64,000 nucleotides of DNA from positions 1-64,000 of the forward strand of contig JAJAGP010000782.1 of NCBI GenBank assembly GCA_025084515.1. The letters are read 5' to 3'. Shown piece after piece: positions 31,257 through 46,200 of this stretch; position 1 is the first letter of the stretch; each line of letters opens with the position of its first letter. Under the pieces are notes generated by a model. The model did not search any database. It saw nothing but the letters and a program-made list of their open reading frames with translations, and was not told where the DNA came from. Origin of the DNA: Ancistrus triradiatus (Eukaryota; Chordata; Actinopteri; Siluriformes; Loricariidae). The translations under genes and the position numbers were made by a program.

Positions 31257-34200
31257 TTACATATATATATTTGGAGACTGTGGAAGCCTAGTGGTTAAGT
31301 TACTGGACTATGGACCAGAAGGTCCAGGGTTCAAAACCCACCTCGGCCAGGCTGCCACTGTTGGCTCCTTGAGCAAGGCCCTTGACCCATGAATTCTTGT
31401 ATTGTAATACAGTATCAATTGTAAGTCACTCTGGATAAGGGCGTCTGCTAAATGACATAAATGTTAATCTGTGTGTGTGTGTGTGTGTGTGTGTTTGTCC
31501 CCACCCCGTGACACGAGAAGGTACTGGCTGAGAAAAAACCAACAGATCGCTTCCTTTCTATTATCAGGACAGTGTACTTCAACTTGGCTTTCTCTCCATT
31601 TCCTCGTGTTAAGATTCCTGCCCTTTCCGAGCCAATTACAGATTCCTAGTTCAGATTCCATGTTCAGTTTTATGAACTTCACATTTATTGCCTCGTAATC
31701 TTTTCCCCTACACAGCATCCTGTTTTTCAGTCAGATCGCTGCCTTGACCCTTCCAGAAGTGTTCCTTCTACTCTTGTCTCCAGCCACCTTCTGCAATCTC
31801 TATGATAAACTGCCACTGGAATGAATTCATCCTTGCGTCCATGTGTGTGTTCACTGCTCACTATTCCTGGTTATTCGCTCCTAGTTTTCTGGCTCCGGCT
31901 TCAGAACCTCGCCTCTGCCCATGTTGCACATCTCAGTACTCAGAACCACCACCTCATCTGCTCCTGATCCACCAAGATTCCTGCTCACAGCTGCCCAATG
32001 ACCTGTATGCAGTGCCTACTCTTGCTCTCGTCTCAGACTCTCAGCTCCCGAAGCCATCCAGGCCTCATCCTCTTCGGCTCCAGCCTCACTCTATCTTCCA
32101 CTCTGCTTTTTCTAGACCTACATCTGTCATTTGAGAGTCAACCTAGTGGTTCCAGCCTAACCTCGATTAAGAGGCTCCAGCCTACTCTTAACAGTAACTT
32201 TAGAATGTCAGAGGAAATGTTAAACTATTTATCAACTTTTTTTTGAAGGAGGACACCGGCAGCCCATATTGCTAAAAAACAGCTGGTATTTTGTGCTGGT
32301 TGGCAACGGAACTGGGTTAATACACTCTAGATAACGTTTCGCAAAGCACTGGAGCTGCTGACCAAAACCAAGACTGATTTTTTTATTTGTTTTTGTTTTT
32401 GTTTATTTAAATAACACATACAGTGGTACCTCGGTCATTAATTTGTTCCAGAATTCTTGTTGAGAACCGAATACAAAGAGTACCGAGCAAATTTTTCCCA
32501 TAAGGAATAATGTAAATTAAATGAATCCGTTCCAGACCTCTGGAAAATCCACACTGTACAAGGCATTAAATGCGTTAATGGAGGTATTGTACAGGTGCTC
32601 CCTGATTTATGATGGAGATATGTTCCGACAAATCCATCATAAGTTAAATGTGTCTGAGGAGTTTACTGAGTGTTTGGTAGAGCGGTCTGTACTGTAAAAG
32701 CTGCTAATGCTACCTGCAGCCTCTCTGTGTCTTCTGGAGCATTAAGTTCCTGCAGTCAATCCAACCCTTTTTAGGACCAATGGAGACTTATTTGTACTAA
32801 GAATACAGTACTGTAGATGTTAAAATAAAGAAAAACACGATGAAAATAGAGGAGATCTGAGCAAGGGCTATTGTGAATCTGAATCACTGAATCACTGTGT
32901 ACTGAATTGTGAATCAAGTTTCACTTTTCGAGAAACACTTTTTTTCTCTTTCAGGGAAAATGTTGTTGCCTCTGCAGTATTAATACAGTAAGAGGAATAC
33001 ATACACTAATACAGCTGTATAACCAACATAACAATACTAGCATTCTTATCACTATCAATTAGGCTGATTACTCATGTGACTGTATAAATGAGCGCATGCA
33101 CTCTGACCTTCATTAGGGCGTCCTCAGTTTTCTCTGGGTTGGATTTGAGAGCCTGTGCAGCATCCATGATTGGGACTGGCATGAAGCGGATAGTGTAATT
33201 CCTGTAGCAAAAGAAAAATTGATCAGGCTACATTCCTCTCACACACAGTTATGCAGAAATGTGTGGGAGAGAGACTTACTTCTCCAAAGCAGATGCAACG
33301 TCCTGAAGACCCTGAGCACTGACGTTATTCCTGTCCCAGAATACAGTTCTAAAAACACACAAACAGAATTTTAACAGCTTATCCGCTACAATTTTGTACC
33401 ACTGTGGACAGTAGACCAGTATTACTGAGATGCTGGTAGATAGTACTTAATACAGTTTCTTTCTCAGTTGAGCAAAGGTAACTCAAGAAATTGTCTTAAA
33501 TGGGAACTAGCACATTGGGTTCTTTCTTTATTGGGCTTTTTTGGACTTAAAATGCTGAGCATTGAAATCATGGCGCTATTTAGCCCAAAAGCAAATACAG
33601 ATACAGTAGGTGCCATTTAAAGTCCATAAAATCAGTATCCATTCGCTTTAATGGCCAACGTCTTCAAAGAATTAATTATAATAGGTAATAAAAATCTGTC
33701 TTTGAACTCTGGATGTTGCAGACGTAAACAGCTGGTCACATCAACGGCCAATCAACACTGCGTATCCTCGAGCAGAGGTGAAAGTCCATCACTCACTCGA
33801 AAGCTCATTCACTTGCATAACAGCTAATTACTGTATTCTCTACAATTATTGTGAATTTCCATAAACTAAAATTGGTTTAGCATGCATATAACAGTTTAGA
33901 CCTTGGACACGATGGCATGAGGGATGCTGTCTCGATGGCAGTGTTCCACTCGTGTATCTCTGATGCAATTATGTTTCCTTTGCATGCAGTTTTCTTGTGA
34001 AAATACCCTTCATATTTACAATACAGTATCATAAAAAGGCAATGTGATTGCTAATGTCTGAGAAAGGTGCAGTATCTCGGCTATTTAGTCAATACCCGGT
34101 ACACTACAGTATCCTATATAGCTTTGCTTAGTAAGCTACAAAATGTGGTGTTTGGACAACGTCCAGACTGCATAAAGTGCAATTTGACAGAACGCATAGC

Positions 34201-37200
34201 TGAAGTTAAGCGGCGCATACCTGTATCTCATATGGTAGCCTGTTCACTAAAGCACTGATGATATGTTTGTGTCTAACCTGAGTTTGGTGTTGATCTGCAA
34301 GGCTTTGGCCAGAATTTTGGCACCCATGTCACCCATGGCATTACCACTGATGTCTAGGCGAGTGAGGGAGCTGTTTCCCCCTATGGCATTCAGAATGATG
34401 GATAGATCTGCCTTCAGCTTAGAATCAGCCAGGGACAAAGAGTTCAGTGGCTAAACAAACATACATACACACACAGTTAGCTCCGTAGACACACAATGTG
34501 CAGAAAGAGGTATACACTGTTACTTTCAATTCCTTTGAGCTTCTATGCTCAGCAGCAGCACCACGAGTTCACTGATGGACTAAGCATCTTGTTTTTATTT
34601 TTCACAAATTTCAACATTCTATTATAAAATAAGCCTTAAGTGTTGATGATTTTGCCCAATTGTAGGTTAATGTAAGTGCTTTAAACATGTCTAAGGTAGG
34701 CTCCACTATGATCTACAGTACCGTATTTTTCGGACCATAAAGCGCACCGGATTATAAGACGCAATATCAACGATCGGCTGCTAACGGATCTATTTTCATA
34801 CATAAGACGCATTAAATGAAACAAAACTCTTAAGTTCCGTCGGAAGCTCAGTTTGGTCTTTACCTTGCGCAGGGCGTCTTCTTGCTTCCTCCACTTCCGT
34901 ACCATTGATTCGTTAATGTTGAATTCTCTCGCAGCTGCTCTATGTCCATGTTGTACTGCGTGACTGATAGCGTTGTGTTTGAAATCCGCTTCGAAAATAA
35001 ATAAATGAATGCACGTACCCTAATGCTGAAGCACATACCGTATTACTCCGTTATGCTGCGCAGTACTTAAGCTTCGTAACCTACCAAAGACCGTGCTAAA
35101 ACATTTTGACAGATTATGAGCGCCGTGTACCATCTACAATCGGTTGTAGGTCAGAAGGCTCAGCCAGAATTAATTCATACATTAGACGGACTGCATTTTA
35201 AGGCGCACTGTTGATTTTTGAGAAAATTAAAGGATTTTAAGTGCGGCCTTATGGTCCGAAAAAATACGATATATATTACTAAGTATATATATTATATACA
35301 CTCCTCAGTATATACATTGAACTTACAAGGATTTGTTGAATGATCCCCATCATAAATCAGGGAGCACGTGGTACACTACAACTACATTAATGTATATCAT
35401 GCATATAACAGTGGGGATTTCAGGGAGTCTGGAACGAATTAGTTCAATTTACATTATTCCTTATGGGAAAATTTGCTCAGTACTCGTCATTTTCGGCACT
35501 CCACAAGCCTTCTGGAACTAATTTACTACGAGTATCGAGGTGTCACTGTTTGATTGGATTTAAAATCAGTTGGTGTATGAATAAGGCCGATATAAATACT
35601 GAAACTTCAGGTTTCAGATAAAGTCTCACCGATTCCTCTTCTTGGATCAGAAGGACCAAGCTGTTCAGCACCTGTCCTAGATTTCTGCAAGCACACAAAA
35701 ACAGCGTATCACATTTACATTCACATTTAGAGCATTTAGCAGACACGCTTATCCAGAGCGACTTACAGAAGTACTTTGTATTCTTCATAACAGACATTAC
35801 CTCATGTTTGTATAAATAATCTACATCCCACAAACACAATCCAACTAAAACACCAAAGGTCTCAGTCATTTGGATGTCCAGCAGAGCATCATTCCACCAC
35901 CTGAGTGCCGGTACAGAGAAGAGTCTTGATGCTTGTCTTCCGTTCATTTTGAGTGGTGGGTCCATATGAGTTTGGAAGGGTACAGTGTAGGTCTGCTTTA
36001 GAGCCTTTAGGTGGGAAAGAGCTGGTCCATTTTCAGCTTTGTATGTGAGCATCAGTGTTTGAAAATTGATGCAGGGAGCCAGGGAAGCGAACGCAACAGT
36101 GGGGTGACATGAGAATCACCAATAACTTGTGATTTACTGTAGCTAAATCGAGCAGAAGTACCCTGTGTTCGCCAATAGAGTAAGCATCTTGCTTTTGCTT
36201 TTCACTTTCAATCCATTACTCACTAAATTACATTTGATTTTTCAACATTTTATTATACAATAAGCTTTGTAGTAATGATTTTGGCCAACTGTAGGCTAAC
36301 GTAAGTGTATTAAACATGGGCACTGTGGGAGGTACACAGAAGAGCAAAATATTTTTCCCCCACTCACACACAGTCAGGCACACAGCTACCAGCTCTCACT
36401 TGGATTTGATGTTGTTCAAGTTCTTGCCCAGAGACAGCTGTCTGATGGAACGATTTTTCGCCAGCCACACCAGCAGAGTTGTCAGATCCGAGTCCAAACC
36501 TGCACAAGGAACAACAGCATATTTGGCATGGTCTGATTCCATCATGGAGAACAGACAATAAAACACCTCTTAAAGCTATAAAATGTGAGTGTGTGCCCTT
36601 ATGTTCTGACCATTGTCTGATATATCCAGGTTGGAGACGTTAGGAATCTCAGCTATACAACCCTCCAGAATCTGAGATCCAGCTGAGCGTAGCTAGACAG
36701 ACAGACAGACACAGACAACAATTTGCACCCATACATTTTCAGATGTTTTGTGCTGCTGTTTGTACTCAACATTATTTACATTACATATTACACATTGTAC
36801 ACCATTAGACCTAGTGTAATGTGGGCCCACCCTTGTTCGGAACAAAATTATATGACCCACCCAGCACCCATTCCAAGAGACACTGAGACAGTGCAGCCCG
36901 ATCGTCCCAGGGTCTTTATGAATGGTGCCATCACAGTACCAGCAAACCAGTAAGAACACTGCTGGATTATAGCTTGTGCCAGATCTGTTCCTAGACTTTA
37001 TGATGACCAACAGTACCAGAGAACCAACAACACTGCTGGGCTATAAATGTTGTCGGGGAGCCTCATCGACTTTATGATCACCAACAGTACCAGAAAACCT
37101 ACAGTGCTGATGGGTTACAGAAGTTCACAAGGAGCCTGGACTTTATGATCACTGATAGTACCAGACACCAACAGCAACAACACTGCTGGGCTATATCTTG

Positions 37201-40200
37201 TGCCAGGGAGCTACCTGGACTTTATGATCACGAACAGTACCAAATAACCAAGAGTAACAATACTACTGGGTTAAGACTTGTGCTGGGGAGCCTCCTGGAC
37301 TTTATGAATACCAACAGTACCACAGAACAAACAACAACACTGCTGAGCTAGAGATGGCACCAGAGATCCTGCTGGACTTTATGAACACCCACAGTACCAG
37401 AGAGCCAACAACACTGCTGGGCTATAGCTTGTGCCAGGGAGCATTCTTTACTTTATGATCACCAACAGTCCCAGACAACCACCAACACTGCTGAGCTAGA
37501 GATGGCGCCAGAGATCCTCCTAGACTTTATGATCAACTTCAGTACCAGAAAAATAACAACAACACTGCTGGGCTACAGCTTGTGCTGGGGAGCCTCCTGG
37601 ACTTTATGAACCCCAGCAGTACCAGAGAACCAACAACAACACTGCTGGACTATTGTTTGTGCCCAAGAACATCCTGGACTTTGTGCTCTCCAACAGTACC
37701 AAAGAACCAACAACAACACTGCTGAGCTAGAGATGGCAACAGAGATCCTCCTGGACTTTATGATCACCAACAGTACTAGAGAATCAACAACACTGCTGGG
37801 CTATAGATGGCGCTGGGGAACCTCCTGGACTTTATGAACCAACAGTAAAAGTGAACCAACAACAACAACACTGTTGATCTCTAGCTTGTGCCAGGGTGCA
37901 TCCTGGACTTTATGTTCACCAAAAACACCAGAGAACCAAAAACAACACTGCTAGTCTATAGAAGTCTCTGGGGAGCCTCCTGGACTTTATGTTCACCAAC
38001 ACTACCAGGGAACCACCAACACTGTTGGGCTATAGAGGGTGCTTGGAAACTTCCTAGACTTTATGAACACGGACAATAGTAGAGAACCAACAACAAAAAC
38101 ACTGCTGGGCTACTGCTGGCACCACAGAATCTCTTTGATTTCAGGAACACCAGCGGTGAGTAAGAATCATAACTCATGAATCAGAGGTGCTCAGTAGGTA
38201 GAGCACTGGTTCCCAAAGGTGAGCCATCCTAGTTCATATTCCATCTGGGGTCTATTGGTCACGGGGTTGTGTACTGATTCCTGCACTGCTGGTGATCATA
38301 AAATTCCAGATGGATTCCCTGGCACCACTGGTGTTTATAAAGTCCAGATTGGTTTGCTGGCACCCTCTGAAGTGCAAACTACACCTAGCCAGAGGCACAT
38401 TTACATTTATGTAATTTAGCAGACATCCTTATCCAGAGCGACTTTACAATCAAGAACCTTACAACGCAAGCAATTATGTGTTAAGCCTTGCTCAAGGACC
38501 CAACAGTGGCAGCTTGGCAGAGGTGGGATTTGAACCTTGGACCTTCTAGTCCATAGTCTAGTACCTTAACGGCTAAGCCACCATATCTCGGGGCTCATGT
38601 GTCAACGCAAAGGCTATTTTTGTTTACATTTTTATACATGGATCTCTTTTTGTGGGTGGGGTGGGGTCACTTCTGCACACATTTGGCTATTTATGGCATA
38701 GTCTGAGTTACATTAAGTCCACTGGAGCATTCATTACAGAGTGAGAGAGAATATACATAACGTTAAGTGTTTTAAGTGCAGCAGAAATTTCAATATTTAC
38801 TAATTTATGTCCTTTTCTTGGTAGTAGGATTGTCTTGTGAGGTTAAATCAGGAATAAAAAGGAATGCTTTAACTCTGTTATTTAAGATATGGGAAAGCTA
38901 CAACAGACCAATTTATTTACAATTTTAAACGTCTTTCTTGCAATTTCTTTCAATTGCAGGACAAAAGTTTTTTGTTTAAAATTTTTTAGTAAAGTAATGG
39001 CATTATTTCGCACTGTTTACATTTCAGAAATAAAAAAGGAATGTATTCTATCTAATGTAAAATCCATAATCGTGCAAAAATCGAATCATGAACTCAGTAT
39101 CGTGAATCGAATGGAATCATGAGCGGAGTGAATTGCTACACCCCTAGTCCACAGCATTAGTGTCAAGCCAACTCAACTGTTAGTAATTGTTTCTCACTAA
39201 TAATAGAGATCAATAAGGACAATCAGTTCTATGTCAGTAATCATACCTCACAGCTGCTCAGATCCAGAGTGACATCCTTCAAGTTGGGGTTGCAGGCCAA
39301 ACCCAGCAACAGAGCTCTGATATATACAGCCATAGCAGAGATACACACATGTACCAACACAAACAATCACACAAAAGATATGATCAGGAGACAAATCACA
39401 CCTGAAACCAACCATCAACTTCCTATTTCAGCATGCTACAGCACTGCAGGTTCATGGGACATCCCTAATTACTGAGTAACAGTTAGTGCTAGTGAACACT
39501 TGGCTGAACAGTTATTGTGGTGCTGTGCAATGATAAACTCCGGATTTAGTTCAATTTAATCACATTTTCTGTATGTTTAACAGAACATAATGAAAATGTA
39601 CATTAGGACATCACAACTGACATTGTAAGCTCTGCACAGTGTACAAGTTGTGACTCACTTGAGGGCCTCTGGAGGGAGTTTAGTGCCAGAGAGGATAATG
39701 GTGTTGAGGGCTAGAGCACAGCTAAAAAACTGCTTAAAGGAACCAGGCAGTTCCTTTCCCCTTCTGCATCAGAACAACACAAAAGGTAAAATTTAACTGT
39801 CCTATTAAGGTATTAATCAATCATTGTCGTGTGTGTGCGCGTGCATGTGTTTCTTACTTGACACTGAATACACTTTTAGACATGCTGAAAACTGAAAGAT
39901 GCTTCAGAGAGCCTCGTGCTAAAGAGGAACAGACCTGGAATCAGAACAAATGAAAACTCATTCAAGAAAATTCCATTACCAGATTCCCTTAAGCAGTATA
40001 TTCCTGGCTTTGCACCATTCACACATGTAGAAATGGACAGAGTAGCAAAGACCTCAAGTAAGAGTACTGCTACTTTTATAAATATGTTGCTTCAATAAAA
40101 TGACTAATCCAAATAATTACTAAATAAAAGAAAAAACACTGCATATGAATAAAAAAATGTGGATATTAGTCCCTGCATTACCCCTTACATCCGCCCAAGG

Positions 40201-43200
40201 AGGTTGGGTCCCTTTTTGAGTCCTGGTCTGCCCAAGGTTTCTTCCTCATAACACTTGGGGAGTTTTTCCTTGCCACTGTCGCCCTAGGCTTGCTCAATTT
40301 GGGATTGGACATAGATATTAGGAGATGATCTAAACTTGTAAAGTTGCTTTGAGACAACGCTCCATTGTAAAAAGCGCTATAGAAATAGATCTGACTTAAC
40401 TTGACTGACCTTACAGAAGATTCTCGTATTAATGACAATAAATCCTAATTACGAGTTGACCAGCAGTGATATTTTGCAAAACCCTGCCGCCTGGTTCAAA
40501 TTTTGCCGCCTGGTTCAAATTTTTCGCAGTACAAGGTGAACGTCACTGACCAGGTCCACGGCGCAGTCACAGTTGGACAGATCCAAAGTGTGCAGATTGT
40601 TCGGCTGCCCAAGAAAGTTCCACAAGTTCTGCACAAACACAAACCTACTGCTTTAAACCACAAATGACAACACCGTGTATATCTGTGTGAGCGTATTTGC
40701 ATACATACAGACAGGTCGTCCCCTCTCAGCGTGTTCCCAGACAAGTCCAAGTGCTTGAGAGTGTTGACGACTGAAGGATTTGAACACATAGCTTGAGCCA
40801 GAATGTTGACACCTGAAGGAAAACACACCATATACCTACTGGTTTATATGATTATTGTGCATTTCTGACAATTTATAATCATGTGCATCCATGTGAGGAC
40901 AACTGAGATAAGGGTGCCCCTGGCAAGGCTACACTGCTGTTAAATGCACTTCCAGATCTAATCCTTGAAACATTTACATTTACATTTACAGCATTTAGCA
41001 GACGCCCTTATCCAGAGCGACTTACAATTGGTACAGTCTTACAATCCAAGCAGTTGTGGGTTAAGGGTCTTGCTCAAGGACCCAACAGTGGCAGCTTGGC
41101 AGAGATGGGATTTGAACCCTGGACCTTCTGGTCCAGAGTCCAGTAACTTAACCACTAGGCTACCACAGTCCACACCTGCTTTAGAACCTATTTTTCCAGT
41201 TTTTATGGATATTTATGCAGCTTGCACATCAAATTGGAGAAATCAGAAAGCAATCCAATTCTGACACATCAATGTAGCCATACAGTATTGGGATATAATA
41301 TCAAATCTAATAGCAAATCAACTTGTTTGGCAAGTTCTTCCCAGAACTGTTGCAGAAGTGTAGGTGTTGCAATTGAATGTGTCTGGGCTTTCATCCTTCT
41401 GTCTAATCCATCCCAAACCAGCTCTGGAAGCTGTGCTGCCATTGCATAATTTGAAGCTTAGGGTCTTCTCGTTTTCAAGGGTAGTTCTGACATAACCTGG
41501 GGCATCATTTTCTTGATGGAAGATGAACCCCTGATCAACAATATTTAGACCAGAGGGTGAGGGGACCAAAGTGCTTGAAAATGCTGAGATGGCCCTTTTG
41601 GTTCAGGACACTTTTTTTCTTGCCCTGACAGTAGTTATAGCAATATAGAGTGGGGCAAAAAAGTATTTAGTCAGTCACTGATTGTGCAAGTTCTCCTACT
41701 TAGAAAGATGACAGGGGTCTGTAATTTTCATCATAGGTAGAAAAAAAATCCAGAAAATCACATTGTAGGATTTTTAAAGAATTTCATTCTAAATCATGGT
41801 GGAAAATAAGTATTTGGTCACCCACAAACAAGCAAGATTTCTTTAAGTTCTTCTTTCTGTCCTCCACTTGTTACCTGTATTAATGGCACCTGTTTGATCT
41901 CGTTTGAACCTGCTTACAAAACGTTTGGCCAGTATTATACACTGGACAACGGGTGCCAGCAATCACACATCATAAATTAAATCAAATCAGATTATCTAAC
42001 GAGAAAATATTAATATTATTTCACAGGAAACAAACACTGAACTGCAATTACTTAATCTACAAAGAAAGAAACTGAATCATGTTAAAGAGTCAAAGGAGAT
42101 TCTTCATTTATATGCATATTTGTGCCTGTTGATCTTCCATTTAGTCAAGTCAAGACAGATTTATTTATACGCTTTTTACAATGGATCATTGTCTCAAAGC
42201 AACTTTACAAATTTAGATTATCTCCGAATATCTACATCCAATCCCAAATTGAGCAGTGTTAGTGTTAGTGTTAGATCTTCACCTTTAGATGAGAGGGAGT
42301 TTTTCGAGAGGTTCAGATGTTTCAGCCCTGAGGGAAGTTTTCCCAGTGGAGAACTCAGAGAAGCAACACCTGAAAAACAAATCATCATCTTCATAATTAT
42401 CAATCTCCTAAACATCATAATTATCATCATTATCATGAAATGACTATCACAAAGGGTAAGGAATGAGCAATGTTATAAAAAAGTGTTTAATAACAGAGAT
42501 TGAATTTTCGTGCACGTTCCTTTATAATTAGCATACGATTACCATAATCCACACCCATGAATAACAAATGATGACCATATATAATGAAGCATTTGGACTG
42601 AGGATCACAGCAAAAGTCCTCCAAAATGTCTCAGAAAAAGCAAAGAAAAACGATTCTGATATGCAAAACATTGAACAAAGTGCATTCCAATCAACACCTT
42701 TTATTTTCATCGTGTTTTTGGGTCTAAAAAAAACAGTTGCAGAAATTAATTTACTGTATAAAAGCATGTGTTACTCAGTTACCGAACAATCCAGGAAATG
42801 GTGATATTTGAGGTTGGAATTAAAAAAAATCCTCAGCACACAAACGGCCAGCACTTTCTCAAACAGAAACCTCAATCATCAAGGCTGTATTGTCACAGAC
42901 AAAGAAGCCACCGCATTATTGGTGAAACTGGAAACCCTCTTTGTCAGGTTATTATTCCTGTTTGGTGACAGTGACCTACAGATGGGACCTAAATCTGTGG
43001 AAGGTAAAGCATAAAGATAGATTTTTTTGTGCCATTTTCACTTAATCCTTGATAAAAAATTATCATGATGAACAGGTGTAAACTGAATTAATCTGTACAG
43101 ACCCAGCACAAACTCCACACTGTTAAAAAGCATTATATCATAATGGAGTGGTATAGTACCAGGTTGTTCTGGACATTCTGACAAGGTAAATGTAATCATT

Positions 43201-46200
43201 AACTGAAAAAAACAAAACAACAAAAAACCTGTGATGATGTTACATGATTACATGATGCAGGAGCCTGGGTCTGAAGGAACACTGAGCCTTGGTGTTCCAC
43301 CAACCACCGTGGCTCTGTGGCCAGTGTCCCAAGGGTGGGAGGATCCATGTTTTGTACTGTGACATTACAGTGGTGCTTGAATTGAAAATTTGTGAACCCT
43401 TTAGAATGTTCAGATTTCTGAATATATAAATATGAAATATAAAACATCATCAGATTTTCACACAAGTTCCTAAAAGTAGATTAATAGAACCCAGTTAAAC
43501 AAAGAGACAGAAATATGATACTTGTCATTTATTTAGTGAGGAGGAAAATGATCAATATTCATATTAGTGGATGGGGTTAAAAGTATGTGAACCTTGCTTC
43601 AGTATCTGGTATGACCCCCTGTGCAGCAAATAAAATGAAACCTCCTAAACATTTCCTGTAGCGTTGAATCAGTCCTGCACACGGCTTGGAGGAATTTTAG
43701 CCCATTCCTCCGTACAGACAGCTTCAGCTCGGGATGTTGGTGGGTTTCCTCAACATTAGTGCTCACTAGGCCTTCCACAACATTTTGATTGGATAGGTCA
43801 GGACTTTGACTTGGACCATTTCCAAAACATTGAAAACTTTACTCTTCTTAACCCATTATTTGTTTAGAACGGTGTGTGCTTAGGGTCGTTGTCTTGAGCA
43901 TGACCCACCTTATCTTGAGATTCAGTTCAGGGACAGTGTCCTGACATTTTCCTTTTAGAATTCTTGGTTAATTAAGAATCATTGCTCCATCAATGATGGC
44001 AGCCGTCCTGGCCCAGATGCAGCAAAAAACAGGCCCAAACCATGATACTAACCACCACGTTTCACAAAATGGGATAAGGTTCTTATGCTGAATGCAGTGT
44101 TTTTCCTTCTCCAAACATAACCAAAAACCAAAAAAGTTTGTTTGGTCTCATTCCGTTCCACAAAAATTCTTCAATAGCCTTTCTGGCTTGTCCACGTGAT
44201 CTTAGCAAAACTGCAGACGAGCAGCAATGTTCTTTTTGGAGGAGGCAGGGGCGTTTTCTCCTTGCAACCATGCATGCACACCCATTGTTGTTCAGTGTTC
44301 TTCTGATGGGGACCAGTGAACATAACATTAAGCCAATGTGAGAGCGGCCTCCTTCAGTTCTTAGAAGTTACCCTGGGGGTCCTTTGTGGCCTCGCCAATA
44401 TACACGCCCTCGTGGAGTGATCTTGTTGGCGACCACTGCCTGGGAATTTCCTCCATTTGTACACAATATGTCTGACTGTGGATTGGTGGAGTCCAAACTC
44501 TTTAGAGATGGTTTTGTAACCTGTTCCAGCCTGATGAGCATCAACAACTCTTTTTCTGAGCTCCTCAGAAATCTCCTTTGTTCGTGCCATGATACACTTC
44601 CACAAACGTGTTGTGAAGAGCAGACTTTGATAGATCCCTGTTCTTTAAATAAAACAGGGTGCCCACTCACCCTTGTGTGAAAATCTGATGATGTTTTAGG
44701 TCATATTTATGCAGAAACATAGAAAATTCTAAAACTTTCAAGCAACACTGTAGACCAAGGGTGTCCCCATGTTACAACAGTTACCAGGATTGATATATAT
44801 GAGTGACAAGGCAGTTCAGTTCTGTGTGGTGTTGACTGATCATTTTACAGTACATCCTAGAATGCTTTATTTTGCTTATACAGTGGCATATTGCCAACAG
44901 CCAGGCCTATTTCATAACAAGTTACGCTAACAGGTTTCTTTGTGTAGACTTTGAATAACACTTCAGCAAATTCTAACAGCTTCTAGTTACACTTATTCAT
45001 GTGGAACAGCTGCAATGCAAGCTAGTTAAATCCTTTCACATTTGCAATTAGGTCACAGCTTGTTCTCTGGGACCGGTGCCAGACCACCATGACCCTGACC
45101 AGGACAAGCGTGTCAAATGTGAACAAGGTCACTGCCAAATACTGCCTACGTATTAGATTTCAGAACCTGATATGACTGAAAGTATGAAAATGATACAAAT
45201 TAGAATTCAAAAATATTCATTGTGTTTTTACACTTCTTATTGTCATTATGTTTTCTGACACTTAAGAACAAGAAATCATGTTTGGGCCACAGTAAACACT
45301 TTAATAATATACTGTATACAGTACATAATATAGTTGTGTATAACTGTGTTGTACGTAATACCTTTGTCTTCTATCGAATTGTTGGCCAGGTTGAGTGTGT
45401 GTAGGGCTGAATGTGGGTTCTGACTCAATGCGCTGGACAACTTCATCGCAAAATCACTACAAACGCAATAACAAACAACCATAAAACAAGTTTTTATTAA
45501 AGAATGTCACTCTTGATAAATGCACACGCATTTGAATATTTGTGTGAATATGAATACAGTGGTACCTTGATTTACGAGTGTCCCAACTAATGAGTTTTTT
45601 GAGATACGACCCGTCGACGGGTAGATTTTTTGCTTTATGTTGTGAGTGAATGTCCGAGTTATGAGTGAGTGAAAATACACCATCCGCCACTAGGAGGAAG
45701 CATTCGAGCGTTCAGTTGCTTTTTTTTCCAGATGGTTGTTGCTGCGTTTGATTATTTTCTGCATTTATTTTGGAACATTTCCTTTTTTAACCATGGGCTT
45801 GATTTGACATACGATTAAATTAAGTTACGAGCTAGGTCATAGAACAAATTTAACTCGTATGTCAAGGTTTTACTATATCTTTATACACACAGAAACAGTG
45901 CATAGATATTAAACAGTTAGACTCTGTCTGTGAAGCATTCGTTTTATTGCATCGATTTTTAGTTTGACGACGTTTCATTCTGCAAACAATGTGGTTCTGG
46001 AATTAACAATTACCATGTTGCCACTCAACAAACTGCGTTGGTTAGTATGATGCCTACCGATGATCAAACAAACACATTTTGTTCTTGCCTAGATCTCGAA
46101 AACCAGAGTTCCACATCACATTCTCAAAAGTTTCTAGTTTTTTGGGCTTTCGTTTCTCCATTGTCACCACGATCTTCAATCAGAAAAACTAAATGGGGAC

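Noticed and set aside
38185..38270. Possible tRNA-like segment (gtaggtagagcactggttcc)
   Set aside because: No acceptor-stem pairing or good B box could be made; at most an eroded SINE.
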